NCBI GenBank assembly: GCA_027922465.2
Contig: BQMF02000589.1
Location: forward strand, 124,001-188,000
From: Turritopsis dohrnii
Taxonomy: Eukaryota; Cnidaria; Hydrozoa; Anthoathecata; Oceaniidae
Reading direction: 5' to 3'
Length of the DNA: 64,000 nt
Position 1 is the stretch's first letter, and each line of letters begins with the position of its first letter. Both the position numbers and the translations under genes were made by a program. The notes beneath the pieces were generated by a model. That model ran no database searches and was not told the origin of the DNA. It saw only the letters and a list, made by a program, of their open reading frames with translations. Below are positions 28,837-41,309 of this stretch, piece after piece.

Positions 28837-31800
28837 TCATAATACCTGTTGGTAGACTACATTTCTAGTGTAGCATCTCTCTCTAACATAGCCTTGCTGT
28901 AAAGTTCTACAAACCTTCACTTTCACCGCTTCAAAGCTTCGTGTTCGTGAAAATGCAACATACAGTTGACCGTGACTGAAGCAAGGCCTTTGCATGTAAA
29001 TACCAACCCGTTCAAAAGTCTGACCTTGACTTTTGTTTATGGTTATTGCATAGGACAAACGGAGAGGAAATTGTGTACGCTTCAGCTGAAACGGAAGGTT
29101 GGTATCATTGGGACATAATGTTACTCTAGGAATGAGCACCCGATTTCCAGCGGAGATACCCGTCAGCACTTCACAATCAAGGATATTCTCTCGGAGATTA
29201 CGGATGACTAATCGGGTGCCGTTGCATAAACCGTCCTTCAACGATAAATTTCTCAGCAGCATCACTATACTGTTGACTTTCAAGTTCAAGCGGTGTGGAG
29301 GCATTCCAGAAGGAGTAAGCGAATTGATGAACTCCATCGGATACAGGTCAATCTCTTCTTGCTCAACAGAAACAACAGAATCGACACTAAAGTACGTGAC
29401 TGTTTCACCTGGCATTCCCTGAAGAATCCGTTCGTTAGTAACTAAAGCCTCATCATTGGTCGGTGTCAGAATTACACGACTCGACATATCCTCTCCTCCA
29501 GCATCACTAAAAATAGAGTGGACGATATCATTATTTTCATGCACAATACATTCATTTGGAATTTCGATGGAGTCTTTAAATGGCTCATCCACTTTTTTCG
29601 GTATCGCTCCACTTCCTAATTCAAGTAGGAATTCTGCAAATCCCCTTTCCCCAGGTGCAGCTCTCATGTTGACATTTAGATGAAAGATTCGCACAATTGG
29701 CCACAAGACAGAGCTCTTGATGCATGCTTCCACTATCTGAGCTGGTCTGCCTCTTCTCACTATTGGAAGAGTCTGTCTAAAATCACCACCTAAAAGAACA
29801 ACCTTTCCAGCAAAAGGCACATCACTATTACAGATATCTCTAAACATTCTATCAATAGCCTCAAGTGCATGCTTAGGAATCATACTTGCCTCATCAAATA
29901 TTACAATATGCTGGCTACGTAAAAAATCGGCATGCCTACTATTAGGCTTGACATTGCACGTTGAGTTGTCCAATACAGGAACAGGTAATTTGAAAAGAGA
30001 ATGGACTGTCTTACCATTTTGTAACAGTGTTGCTGCAATTCCAGTCCACGCACACGTACTTACTTATAGGTTTCTTCCAATAACCTCGCGAATGATGTAA
30101 TTGTACGTGAAAGTTTTACCTGTTCCACCGGGTCCATCAAGGAAGAAAATTTTAGCACTATTGTTGTCATTTGTTACCACTGCATCTAGGACTGCGTCAG
30201 CAACAGCAAGCTGGTCAGCATTCAACGTGTTCCTCATGTTGATGGCTTCTTCCCTCATTTCATCAGCATTTGGTAGATCGTCTGCAATAGCTTGTTCAAA
30301 AGCAGGTAAATCAAAGTCAGTAACAACCCTACCAAATTGCTGCAAGACTTCCTGAATTTTACCAAGAGCTGACTGCTCTGCTTGTACTTCTGTCTGGTGT
30401 CTCAAAAAATCTTCAACCATGTGAGCACAGAAGCTTTCCCACAATTCAGCTGGATTGCTTGGCTCTCCATGGATCAGAATGAAGGAGAACGCTTTGCGAA
30501 TTTTAGAGGGAGTTGCTGATGCAGCAAGTTCCTCCATGGTTCGTATCCACAAAGTATCGTCATCCAATAGTCCAAGTGCAATACACGCTTCCCTAAAAGA
30601 TCTATATACAATCCCATTAACAGTTCTAAGGTATTCAAAGGAAGTCGCACCAGGAACATGTAACAACAGCACACGTAAGAAATACCTTTCACCTTGCCGA
30701 ATGCTAGCATTGTACATTCTACTTACAATTTTTTCTGCTCCACGCTGCCGTGTCACCCACTTATGTTGTCATGTTAGAAACACATAATGGTGGGGGATAT
30801 CAGGATATAAATATTGACGTGCCTGTTCGTCAACACGATTTAATTCGAACCAAGCACTTAACTTGGTGTGCTCTTGTCCTCTTTCCAGTGCTGCTTGTTC
30901 CTGTCCTTCTCTGAAAAAAATCTGCTGCTCATTTGGAAGGTGAACAGGAAGTCGTAAAATAGCATGACTTTGAGTGTGCATTGGAAAAGAGCATAAACGC
31001 CACACAGCTTCTGGAGCAGATACATACCTTGCATCTAAAAAGGTTTTGATTTCGTCATGATCTATTCGCTCATTGATTTCAATATGAGCAGTATCGTGTC
31101 CTTTGTAAATGTATTTGTACAAATACTTGACACTTTTAATGGAAACACAGGCCTCGAGGTTTATATGTGCATTGTACTTTTTGCTGAGGAAAGGGTTGTA
31201 TGGGACGATCCATCTGTTGTCAAGATCCATATTCCGAATTCGAACAGTTCTTCCGTCATCTGGTCGGTGATATAAAGGATAGCCATCCACATTTAAAACA
31301 GTTCCATTGTTGAACTGCTTCGGAAAATTTTTGCTGCACTTACCATCTTGCATACACGGTGAAGACACATTCAAATGGCCACACGGACCATGGACCATGC
31401 AAGATTTGATGATTTCGTGAAGTTCTGGTTCTTGGTCCCTATTTGGAATTCGTGCTGATATCAATGAATCAATGTCATCAGCATTGCGCAACTTAAATTC
31501 GTTGCCAAGATGCAACAGCATGTGCACATGAGGTAAACCCCTTTTCTGAAATTCTATAACATCCACCTGTGCTACAGATACACCTAGAACAGAATCTTTG
31601 GTAATATCGTTTTTAAGATTTTCCAACTTCAATTTAAATACTCGTGCAACCAGATCCGGCCTATCTGATGTGGTTTGACCAGGCAAAAGATTTTGAACAA
31701 TTTCAGGCCATTTAGGATTGCATGTAAAAGTTAAAAATAAATCTGGTTTACCTTGTTTTGAAACTAATGCCATAGCATCTAGGTACAATTGGTGCATATT

Positions 31801-33761
31801 TCTAGGTGAACCTGAAAAGGTAGATGGCAATACAACGATATTACCGGCACGGAGGTTTCTTTCATGAGCAGCTTCCTCTAAATAGTCCATCAAGCCTGTG
31901 TAGCTATCTGCCCGTAATTGTTCTTGGTTCTGGCGTATGAAGTCGAGTCTCGCTCCCTCCACTTTCACATAGCTGTCAACAACAAACTGTTGAAATAGTT
32001 TTCCAGCTAAATGTAAAGCAGAAAATTCACGTCTAATGGCAATACGATAAATATAATACTGCAATTGTGTAACTTTATTCCGCCTTTCAGTTGCATGCTG
32101 TTGTACGTGATTCATGTTCGGACTCCATGCAGGATCACCTCTAGGAAAATTATTGGATACATCATGGAGTCAATGTTTGTCGACGTGTAAGAAATATTTC
32201 GCAAGGGCTGATCTCTTGGATACACTACAATATTTCTACCAGCCCGAGGCGCACCATCGTTACCTACAAAAATTGCTGCGACTTCTTCATGATGTGGAGC
32301 ATTGTATCTCCTCCTGTCTTCACCTTCACGCATATACATACCCACTACCGAGGTTGGTCTATTTTCTAAGAGCGCCCTTTCTTCTTCTTCTCGTTCGACC
32401 TGAGCCAAGTTACGATATGCTGCGGCATAAGGTGAAACTCTATTAATGACCGTTTGTATTTGCTCCATCAAGTCTCTGTTGCAATCCGCATTGGAAGGGT
32501 TTTGCATACGCATGTCAAGCGAATTAGCAGCTTCAATAATATACAGTTGGCTAAACATAGGCACTTGGTTTTCATTAGCATGCAGTGCTCCATACCTATG
32601 TAGCAGTTGTCCACATATCCTAAAACATGGAGGCCCATTTCCTGGGGGCGGACGTAGATTAGCTGACAGAGAAGCAAAACTAAATGCATTATTATAAACT
32701 CTAATACACTTACGGAAATGTTTACCTAGTGCAGAATCATCAAGTAAAAGATTCCGTAACTCAGGCGGATAATCTAATAAATTTGGAAGTTGTACCTTTC
32801 CATTTGTGCAACATTTAAAATTAGTTTCACGGTCGAATTTGACTGCTCCACAATGTTCACATAAAACGTTAAATTCACCTAAAGAATGAATGTTAGGTAA
32901 ATTATTGTTTTCAATATCAATCCGAGCAGCATTTAAAAACCGAGCCCTGCGCATTCGTCTGTTTCGGACATATGCTCTTTGGTGTTGTTGAGCATCAGAT
33001 GCACGTCGAGCAGCAGCTTGGTCGGGTTGCTCATTTTCTCTAAGCAATTGTTGACGTTGAGCTTGTGCTTCAAGTCGAGCAGCTACTTGATCAGGTTGCT
33101 CATTATCTCTTAGCGACTGTTGTCGGAGGGCTTGCGCTTCAAGTCGAGCAGCTACTTGATCAGGTTGCTCATTATCTCTTAGCGACTGTTGTCGGAGGGC
33201 TTGCGCTTCAAGTCGAGCAGCTACTTGATCAGGTTGCTCGTTATCTCTTAGCGACTGTTGTCGGAGGGCTTGCGCTTCAAGTCGAGCAGCTACTTGATCA
33301 GGTTGCTCCCTATCTCTTAGCGACTGTTGTCGGAGGGCTTGCGCTTCAAGTCGAGCAGCTACTTGATCAGGTTGCTCGTTATCTCTTCGCGCCTGTTGTC
33401 GGTGAGCATGCGCTTCAAGTCGAGCAGCAACTTGCTCAGGTTGCTCGTTATCTCTTAACGACTGCTGTCGGTGAGCTTGTGATTGGAGTCGAGCAGCTAC
33501 TTGTTCCGGTTGCTCATTAGCCCGTCGCTGTCTTTGAAGTTGTGCATCCCTCTCCCTTCTCAATTGAGCACGAATCTCACTTTGATTTGCACGGTATCTC
33601 CTTTGTCGTTCAGCATTTCTAATGCGACAACGTTGTTGAGGGTCAGCAGGATCAGCAGGGGGTTGTTGTTGTTGTTGCCGTGCATCAACTACATCTCTAT
33701 CAAATTGTGATCTAGGCAATGCAAACCTTTGAGGGATTCCATAGTCATGATCAGAATTCAT
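28837..33761 (-). pseudogene. Helitron Rep/helicase, one frameshift and two in-frame stops
   Basis: Four open segments make one Helitron transposase. The N-terminal segment (33761-32112) holds about eight 23-residue repeats (NEQPDQVAARLEAQA) and then Helitron-type sequence. The Rep segment (32115-30769) has the HUH motif PHVHMLLHL and the two-tyrosine motif YLYKYIYKGHD. The Pif1-type helicase has Walker A DGPGGTGKTFTYNY (about 30115) and Walker B IVIFDEASM. The first break is a one-base loss in a T run near 32150; the second is a TGA at about 30770; the third is a TAA at about 30065. The last two leave the frame unchanged. The intact protein would nick, mobilise and unwind single-stranded element DNA. 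With three point lesions this copy cannot supply it, unless readthrough occurs. Confidence 0.93.
33011..33520 (-). repeat. 69-bp tandem repeats in the Helitron Rep N terminus
   Basis: About seven near-identical 69-bp units encode the 23-residue motif DNEQPDQVAARLEAQALRQQ plus three residues. The unit length is a multiple of three and every unit stays in frame, which suggests the array was tolerated or selected in the protein. The predicted product is a long polar helix rich in Gln and Arg. Confidence 0.9.
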
Positions 33762-34381
33762 AACTCGTTGAGAAAAAACTCAAACAAAAGAACAATCTAG
33801 CTATACACAGGAATGTGTATCTAATTTTTATTATCACCACAAAAATAAAAACACAACAGGCCTTGTGTTTTTGGTCAGTTTACCTAGCTAAATAGAGAAC
33901 AATAAACAAAAAAGCAAACACAACTTTCCTTTGTTGTCTTTAGGCAAACGAAATGATCGTATTTTCTCAACTTTCTTCACTTTCTTTTCGCGCGAATATA
34001 TGAACCAAAAGGGTTCAAAGCAAACCTGATCAGTTTCCAATTGTTGCCATGGCATTGAACGGGGGTTAACAAACGCTTAAAACCTTTTCACTAAAGGTCA
34101 TTCTTAAGTATTGTGGAAATATTAAGTTATAAATTTACTTATATTACTCATGTACATATATTTCAGTTAAAAATATTACAATTTTATGCAATTATTGCTA
34201 TTTTTTAGAAGCCAATTTTTTACGTTTATACCCCCTAATTTTCTTCAGATCTCCGCGATTTCTCCGTTGCAGATCCCCGATTTCTTTCGAAGCGAAATCT
34301 ACCATTTTTCGTGACTTACAAACAAACGCACAAACAAACAAACAAACAAACAAACAGAGAATCGGCTATTAATATATAGAT

Positions 34382-35476
34382 ACCCCATTCTCTGTCCGTG
34401 TTTTAACTAAATAGATACTATTTTACGTTTACCTTTCAATACCAATTCACATCATCATGATAGTAAACAATATTGATCATGTTCTGTAGCCATTATCAAA
34501 CACTTCTAAACTCTTTTACTTTCTATACTTCATACCTGTAAACAAATTAATAACACTCGATTAACTTTCCAGCATACTTTCCTATTATAAACACTTTCTA
34601 TTTGTTTTCTACTGCAATTTCACTACCATTTTTATACAGTGAAAGACATAAAAATGCTTTCTTCGTAACTTCATAACTGTGGAGCCATTTTGAAATAAAT
34701 AAAATAAGGAACAGTTCGTTACCAAATCAAATCAGTAACTGCTCGTGTAGGACCTGCATCTTTATGATTTGATCGTTTTAACTGTTTTTATTATCTTTTA
34801 ACGCTGTATTTATTAAATCAGTTTGACTCATGTACTTACGTATATTACTTTATATCTTTTCCAAACAATTTTCCACCGAAAAGAAGTACAACCATTTTCA
34901 CCAATGTAAATAAACGTCATCCTTTCTGCAGCCATTTTTAAACAACTTCAACTTCATCTACACTACTTTACTGCTGCACTACCATAACAATTTGATAACT
35001 ATAAAAAGAAATACGTAAAATCAGCACACGTTTCTATCGTAAAATAAAAATAGAATTTCTTCCACTCGTTCTTCGTTTGGTTTTTCCTCTGAAAAAACCT
35101 ATATAAAAAGCAAACATCAATACAACTAAACTCAGTATACACGTGCTACCAGTTCTTTTATTAATCTAAATTACAATAACAGTAAAAGTTTAACAATAAA
35201 CAGTTTTATAATAACAAAACCTTCGTTATTAACGAACTAATTTTTTGGTAATCGTCAACCAATCAAATTGGCGAAAAAATAATTTCTTGCGTTTTGATTG
35301 GTTTAAAAATTTAAACGTCACACTTAGATTACGTAACATTAAAAAAGTCCCTGTCACGTCTGCGTGGTTTTACGACGAAAAGGGAAAAAATAGGAAGGTT
35401 TTGACCGTGACAAAAAAAGTAAATATGTCAGTCTCTAAAATAAAAACCGGATGCACAATCGCGAATTAGTATAATA
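34382..35476 (-). mobile_element. Helitron-like family 2 copy K (partial)
   Basis: About 34790-35476 matches, in reverse, the element at 44053-45545, including ACTAATTCGCGATTGTG near its 5' end (35461-35476). The 3' portion next to the big Helitron is not recognisable and may have been lost. No gene is present. Confidence 0.6.
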
Positions 35477-35602
35477 AGACTAGTATCCCGGGTAAAAACT
35501 TTTTACCGAACTTAACTTCGAAAACATTAGGTCAAATCCACCATTCCCGTGTACGTACCCTGTGACGAAAAAATAAATTATAGAATCGCAACTCAAAAAC
35601 AT

Positions 35603-37722
35603 CCCAGGCGGCGTCGCTCGCCACCCATGTTCAGTATGCGTTGTGTCGCAGAATTTAACTCGTGTAAAAGTTTCTTTTCTGGCATTAATTTTTTAATTCA
35701 TTTCTAACATTCACAAAATTTAAAACAAAAACAAATAGCAACATGGCTGAGAATATATATTCATACGCAGAAGAGAAGTAACTTTAATGTAAAAAAAATG
35801 CAATATATAACACAGAACCGTTTACCCAGACATAATACATAAGACATAATAAATATTACAAAATGTGAATTGAAAACAAATCGATACCTTCTAACTGTGT
35901 TTCTTTTGTGCGGAGGTTATATTGGACAGCAACTATTAATGAATTTTTGAAATGATATATATACAATCTGTTCTTCCCAAAACCATCAACATCATGATAA
36001 GAACCATGAGTTTCATTTCTTTAACGGTTTACGTGCTGTTTTATTATTATTAATCTTACCTAAAAAATATTTCAATTGCATAAAAATGCAGAAAAAGATA
36101 ATCATGCTATGAAATAGTTGAAATAAAAAACAAAACAAAAAACAAAAAGTAAATTCATGTACGCATTTATCTTAAAAATAATTAATTAAAAACACAAATT
36201 CAATGACAGAATTTGTAAAGCTTTTGATTGGAAAGTCTATAAAATCAACCAATGCTATAAGTTAATACGGGTTCAACACTCAACACTGGAACTGAACTAC
36301 ATAAAGACTTATAACGTGGGATACACAGCCAAACATCAAAGTAATAAAAATAATTGAAACAATGAAATGCCCTAGCAAAGTCATAATTTAATACCGAAAA
36401 GATAAAAAGTAACAACAGTAAAACATAATGCGAAACTTATATAGTACCCATGCATAGTACGTAAACAATTACCATAACACAAAATAATGTGTAATCATCA
36501 CAAAATATAAGAATCCAATCAGCAATGCAATGCAATGCTTCTTATTTGTAGTAGCACAGTTAGAGTTAGTAGTCATATCACATCACAGCAATAATTAATG
36601 AATTTTTGAAATACATAATCCATTCTTCTCTTAACTATCCCTCACAACATCATAATTTAACCATCTGCTTCATTTCTTTAATGGTTATACACCTTTTCTT
36701 TTCTGAGCTAAAAGAAAAAGATTTCAGTGAAGAACAGCTACAATCCACACTACTGCAACAACCATATTGAAGCAAACAAAAGCAAAAGATATAAATGACA
36801 GACAGGCAGAGAGACAAAGCACCAAACATCGTCAATAAAATATACAGGGAAATTTAATAAAAAGCAGACATGGTTGAGATGAGATAAGACAGCATAACAC
36901 GTTCCCCATTTCCACAGTCATGAGAACCATTTTTAATTGATCTGTAAATAAAATCTTCTTTGCTAACTAATGGTGCGCGTTACCAAAACAAATTTTTACT
37001 GCGCCCCCCTTGTCTTCGTTGCTCCATCCTAAACAATTGAATTACTTTAACTCTTACACTCACACATTAATAAGATATCTTTTCAAAACAAACTTAAAAT
37101 TAAAACCATTCGTTATCCATGTAAATAAACATCATTTTTTCTGCAGCCAATTTTTAAAAATTTCACTGCATTTCTTCTGTATAGCCACATTATCTTATTA
37201 TTGATAACTAAAACGAAATAAGTAAAACACTGAAAATGTGCTGGATACATTCTTCCACTCGTATTTCTTCTTTGTTTTCCACTGACATAAACCATTTCAC
37301 TACACTGCTTTTACATCGTAAACAAATATGCATAATAAAAACATCATTACAACTAACTGACTTACGCACGTAGCACACCTGTTCTTTTATTAATCTAAAA
37401 TACAATAGCAGTTAAAGTTTAACAATAAACCTTTTATAATAATAAACCTTCGTATGTGTACAAACCTGTGTTTCTTCGTCAAATTCACAGCGAAGAAATG
37501 AAAGCCGTTATTTACGAACTAAATTTTTGGAAATTGTCAGCCAATCAAATGAGAGCATTTTGAGAGTTTTCCTTTATTAGCCAATGAAAACGATCAGCGG
37601 CGGGGCTTCCCCATATACTAATCGTAAAAAAAACGCTCTCGCAGCTGCGTGGTTTTACGACGAAAAGGGGAAAAATTTTGACCGTGAAAGAAAAACCAAA
37701 TATATCACTCTCTAAAATAAAC
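35603..37722 (-). mobile_element. Helitron-like family 2 copy J
   Basis: In reverse orientation it matches the unit at 44053-45545 from its 3' end (GCGAGCGACGCCGCCTGG near 35603-35620) to near its 5' end (TTTATTTTAGAGAGTGATAT around 37710). It is longer, with internal extra sequence. Short ORFs inside are not conserved. The terminal hairpin and the first about 40 bases are degraded. Confidence 0.65.
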
Positions 37723-39590
37723 TATGTTTCTGTTGTTGGATTAAACAACTATCCAAGTATACTCGACCAGATTCTTATTATGTGTCTCAATCCTCTGTGT
37801 ATTAAAATATTATACGTAACTGGTTTTCTGAACTTATATATACGACATCACATATTTACTTGCTGTTTTTAATTAACGTAACTGGTTGAACTGGTGGTTG
37901 ATCTCCACGTGAAAAGGGTTTCCTTCTTTATTATGCTGTACATCATCGTGCTTTCAGTTCAGTTGGGCTACATTACATCAGGATCATACTAAATAAATGT
38001 TCAGCCTGGTTATTGAGAATGAACCTTTGCACTGGAATCACACCTTCAATGGTTTGTTGTTCCAAGCGTTTAATTACCAATATCATCATCATAACACATT
38101 GTTATCAACACGAAAACAAAACATACCAATGTTTCTTTTTTTTTCTCTGTTTTTTACACGTTCATTCAAAAGTTTTTAAAACTTTTTAAGAAATAAAACG
38201 ATTCATTTCCATCATTTAATGTTTCATCTATTGAATCATTAAAGCTAGCAAAAAACATCTTCAAAATCCCATCTGCAGTGCACTGACTGAGAAGATAGCG
38301 TACTACTTTACTGAAGACTAGCCTCTAATCTTATCTACCTTAGCTAGGCCAGAGTTCAATACTGAACTGCGGTTATAAAAGTAAACGAAAAGAAGGAGAA
38401 GGAGGAAGAGAACAAAATGCCGGTTTTCACATATAAACATATAAAAATATATAAAAAGCTCAAAAATATCTTACAAAAGCATAAAATGATATTAACTTTA
38501 CATATAAATGCTTAAAAGATCATATATTCACAGAATAATAATCATTCGCGCATGGTCAGTGAGCAGTAACTTCGGCAGCTATCGCAGAACGTCATATTCA
38601 TTGAAATCACCGAAGAAATACTCAGTAAAAAGTTACTTTTCTCTCATATTTTCTGCATGCACTTCATGTGTTTCTTAAATATATCGTTCACTTTTTACAA
38701 AGGCTTGGTGCGCAGCCATGGGTTGGACGAACTATAAACGCAAAAAATAAAGATCTCACCTTTTTTAAGCTTCCTAAGGATTTGTGGCAAAGTGTGTAAA
38801 AGAGCAGATATCGTACTTCTTTCTGCGGCACATAGCCCTTGGTGCCTAAGAGCAGTTGATCAGGTAGCGAGGAAGAGACCAGAGAGGGAAGAAATCATCG
38901 AGCAAACGACTAAATATTCTAGTATGACGTACAAATTTCTTTGCTATTCTTCTTCCTCATTACTCGGTATATCCATGAAAAAAGATTTTCATCGACAACT
39001 TCGTCATCTATTTGTTGACAGGTGCAGGAAACGCCCATTTTATTTTATTAGCCGCACACGATTGTATGACTCTTCACACTGACTTCCCCAATCTGTTATG
39101 TAATCTCCCGTTACATAGAAATGATGTCATGTTGAGGATTTTAAGACTATCCAAGTTTTTGTTTGTTTTTATCTATTTGAATTTTGATTTCATGGTGGTT
39201 CTAAATCGTTGTAAAGTTTTTACTTTTGTGGTTTTCAAAGGTTCTTAATAGATTATGCTTTTATCAGTCTGTTACATTTAACTTACGCAATAGTCATCCT
39301 TCTCATAGCTTACCAAGTGAAAGATTAAGATGGCTTTGTGTTTTGTTCTAGCTAAGTTGCGTTACTCTTAAAATCAACTTAATGTTTATGTTAGAATATT
39401 TTATTATTTATAATAACTTTGTATTGTTTCTTATTGTGATAACAGAAATAAACGATCTCTTAACGGTTAACAAGGTGCTAACTGACCATAAAAAATCATC
39501 GCTTTTTCTTCTTCACTGAAATCTTTTTGAGTCCTGATTTGTGTGCATCAGACTGTATTATGAAAAAACAAAACAATTTCTTCTTCCTGT
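37723..39590. other. Gene-poor stretch
   Basis: No supported gene except a decayed THAP-like fragment near 38708. Short ORFs at 38792-39248 match nothing I recognise. Confidence 0.5.
38708..38800 (+). pseudogene. Possible THAP zinc-finger relic
   Basis: Two adjoining frames read GWTNYKRK and then KNKDLTFFKLPKDLW, which resembles the start of a THAP DNA-binding domain (C...C, TN, then F-x-LPKD). A one-base shift separates them and the first cysteines are not convincing. It is probably a dead remnant of a transposon or host gene. Confidence 0.35.
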
Positions 39591-39597
39591 CATTACA

Positions 39598-39707
39598 GCT
39601 TCCGTAGCCCAAATGGGGGCTTTAAATGCTCTAGGACCTCCTTCGCAGGACCCTCATTGATAACAGTACCTTACGGAACTGAAGAGGCTATCCTGGGTAA
39701 ACATTCG

Positions 39708-39742
<35 letters not shown>

Positions 39743-39745
39743 GGA
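39598..39745 (+). repeat. LINE 3'-end fragment with TAAA microsatellite
   Basis: A short GC-richer stretch ends in ACATTCG followed by about nine TAAA units, like the TTTCG-TAAATAATAAT end of the split LINE at 21570-21590. No coding part remains. Confidence 0.5.
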
Positions 39746-39889
39746 TCAATTAGTATTTATTAGAATACAAAAAAACAAATGACAACCTAAAGGTAAATAA
39801 AAATATTACATAAAGTGTTATTGTATGCGGAGATTCCATGATTGGTGGGCTTCACGGTAACGGTAACGCTGTTTCGCCACTTTTTCACG

Positions 39890-40250
39890 AAAAAACAGAC
39901 ATTTCTTCCACTAAAAACACAATGGAGAACTTCAGTTTCACCCAATTGGAAGCATCGCTTGTAATAAACTTATGATTTTAAGAGTTTGTTGTTGGCAACG
40001 TGTTGTGCTTTTGCTCTCTTGCAGCTAACAAAATTCATTAAAGTTGTTCTTAGTTAAACTTTTTAAAAGCAATATTTTTGAAGGGTAGGTACATACGAAG
40101 CTTCCTCATGTTCTATCTATTGTCATCGATTGTTATCTTAAAAGCTTAGATGAAATAATATTGATTGGATGTCAAGTATTTTAGAAAGCATATCTAAAAT
40201 TCCAACTGAAAGAAACGTGGTGTCATAAAGATGGTTCCAAAAATAAACGA
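39890..40250. repeat. Duplicated GPCR-flanking segment
   Basis: 39890-40095 matches 22875-23060 (CACAATGGAGAACTTC, TTTGTTGTTGG, TTAGTTAAACTTT). 40130-40250 is the 3' flank of the minus-strand GPCR gene and matches the flanks of the other copies and the orphan at 24.1 kb. Confidence 0.7.
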
Positions 40251-40334
40251 CAATGATCGTCAAATTACATATTATGGCATTGCATTCATTTTTTGTTTCA
40301 CTATCCAGTTAGTTTTAAAACTCGATCAAGATTT

Positions 40335-41309
40335 TCATAACACAGAAATCTCGGCTGTTCTTGTAGTGTTATTAATGCCCCTTACAGCTACACAATCCTC
40401 TTTTTCTTCGCTTGAATGACGAAATTTAACGAAAAATGTCCTGCCAATCCAAGAACGAATTTTAGTGTTGAAATAGATGAAGATCAACGAATTGACAGTA
40501 GCGTTCATATAAGCAAAAGCTGCTGTGAAGCACTTAAATAATATGGCCATTTGATTGGTAGGCCAGAGTTTATGAAAGATTACCGCAAAAAGGATTGGAG
40601 TGTAAAAGACACAAATTGACGCTATCATTATTGCTGAAAGATTCGTGACAATCACCTCTGATTTGGAGAAAATACCACTTTGAGATGTTAATGACTTATG
40701 ATTCCGCATCACTGCAATACATTTCCCATAAACAATCAACGTAGCAATAACTGCCAACCAGGCTAATCCAATTAGAAACAAATCAGGTTCTTCAATATAA
40801 CCATAGTGTGTGGCAATACATTTCAACACCACATAGACAAATGCGAACAACGGAATAACGATTAAACACAGTTTAATTTTTTGGAGCCTAGTGTTTCTAT
40901 CGTATTTGGTCAAATAGTAAATACTGACAAATCGATTATATGAAAGCAACAACAATGAAAATAGGGAACAAGTTGGGAAAAATGTCGTCATAAATTCTGC
41001 AGCAGTGTGCAACAGGTAATATTGATCAGCAGGAAACCATCCACACATTAGTACTGCAAATGGATTTGATAATAATCCAGTAAGGAAATCGTAAATATTC
41101 ATCGTACATATTAGTTTCATTGGAATGTTTCGTATTTGTTGTGTTTTCCATAACGCAAAGATTGTGATACCGTTCAGTGTAACGTTAGACAATGAAGACA
41201 AAATATGAATTATTGCTAATGTCCATTGTTGTTGATTCGATAATTCAAGTATGTCGCTGAAAGCCGTTTTTCTCGGTAAGGATTCATTCACCATCATTTT
41301 ACAAATCAT
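40335..41309 (-). CDS. Class A (rhodopsin-like) GPCR, paralog 1
   Basis: 324 residues, single exon, seven hydrophobic segments at about 30-54, 66-89, 100-131, 146-166, 176-201, 219-247 and 256-280. The short N terminus has an N-glycosylation site (NES, residues 8-10). The usual DRY at the end of TM3 is NRF (SYNRF, 124-128). TM6 has FYTP in place of CWxP, and TM7 has NSLIFIY in place of NPxxY. A C-terminal tail of about 40 residues is Thr/Ser rich. It belongs to a cnidarian-style lineage-specific receptor expansion; the ligand is unknown. The coding sequence is intact and very close to the paralog at 50.5 kb, but in opposite orientation. Confidence 0.9.
   Translation of the reverse strand: MICKMMVNESLPRKTAFSDILELSNQQQWTLAIIHILSSLSNVTLNGITIFALWKTQQIRNIPMKLICTMNIYDFLTGLLSNPFAVLMCGWFPADQYYLLHTAAEFMTTFFPTCSLFSLLLLSYNRFVSIYYLTKYDRNTRLQKIKLCLIVIPLFAFVYVVLKCIATHYGYIEEPDLFLIGLAWLAVIATLIVYGKCIAVMRNHKSLTSQSGIFSKSEVIVTNLSAIMIASICVFYTPILFAVIFHKLWPTNQMAILFKCFTAAFAYMNATVNSLIFIYFNTKIRSWIGRTFFVKFRHSSEEKEDCVAVRGINNTTRTAEISVL

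Larger units (their letters stand above)
26777..34380 (-). mobile_element. Autonomous-type Helitron, first unit of the array
   Basis: The 5' end at 34380 reads TCTATATATTAATAGCCGAT on the minus strand and is preceded by A; it is the same 5' end as in the short copies. The Rep/helicase gene occupies 28837-33761. The 3' end is placed at 26777 because the next unit starts there. It has a possible terminal hairpin (CCGA...TCGG) and ends CTCG, one base off the usual CTRR. The 3' part (26777-28836) is non-coding and rich in simple repeats. Confidence 0.85.

Noticed and set aside
33065..33520. A 151-residue plus-strand ORF with regular Leu/Val repeats (LQVEQLLDQVAHYLLATVVG)
   Set aside because: It is the antisense of the 69-bp repeats in the Helitron Rep gene; the repeat unit is a multiple of three, so the opposite strand is also open.
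38792..39248. Two overlapping ORFs downstream of the THAP-like relic as a transposase
   Set aside because: Too short, in different frames, and without DDE or other transposase motifs.
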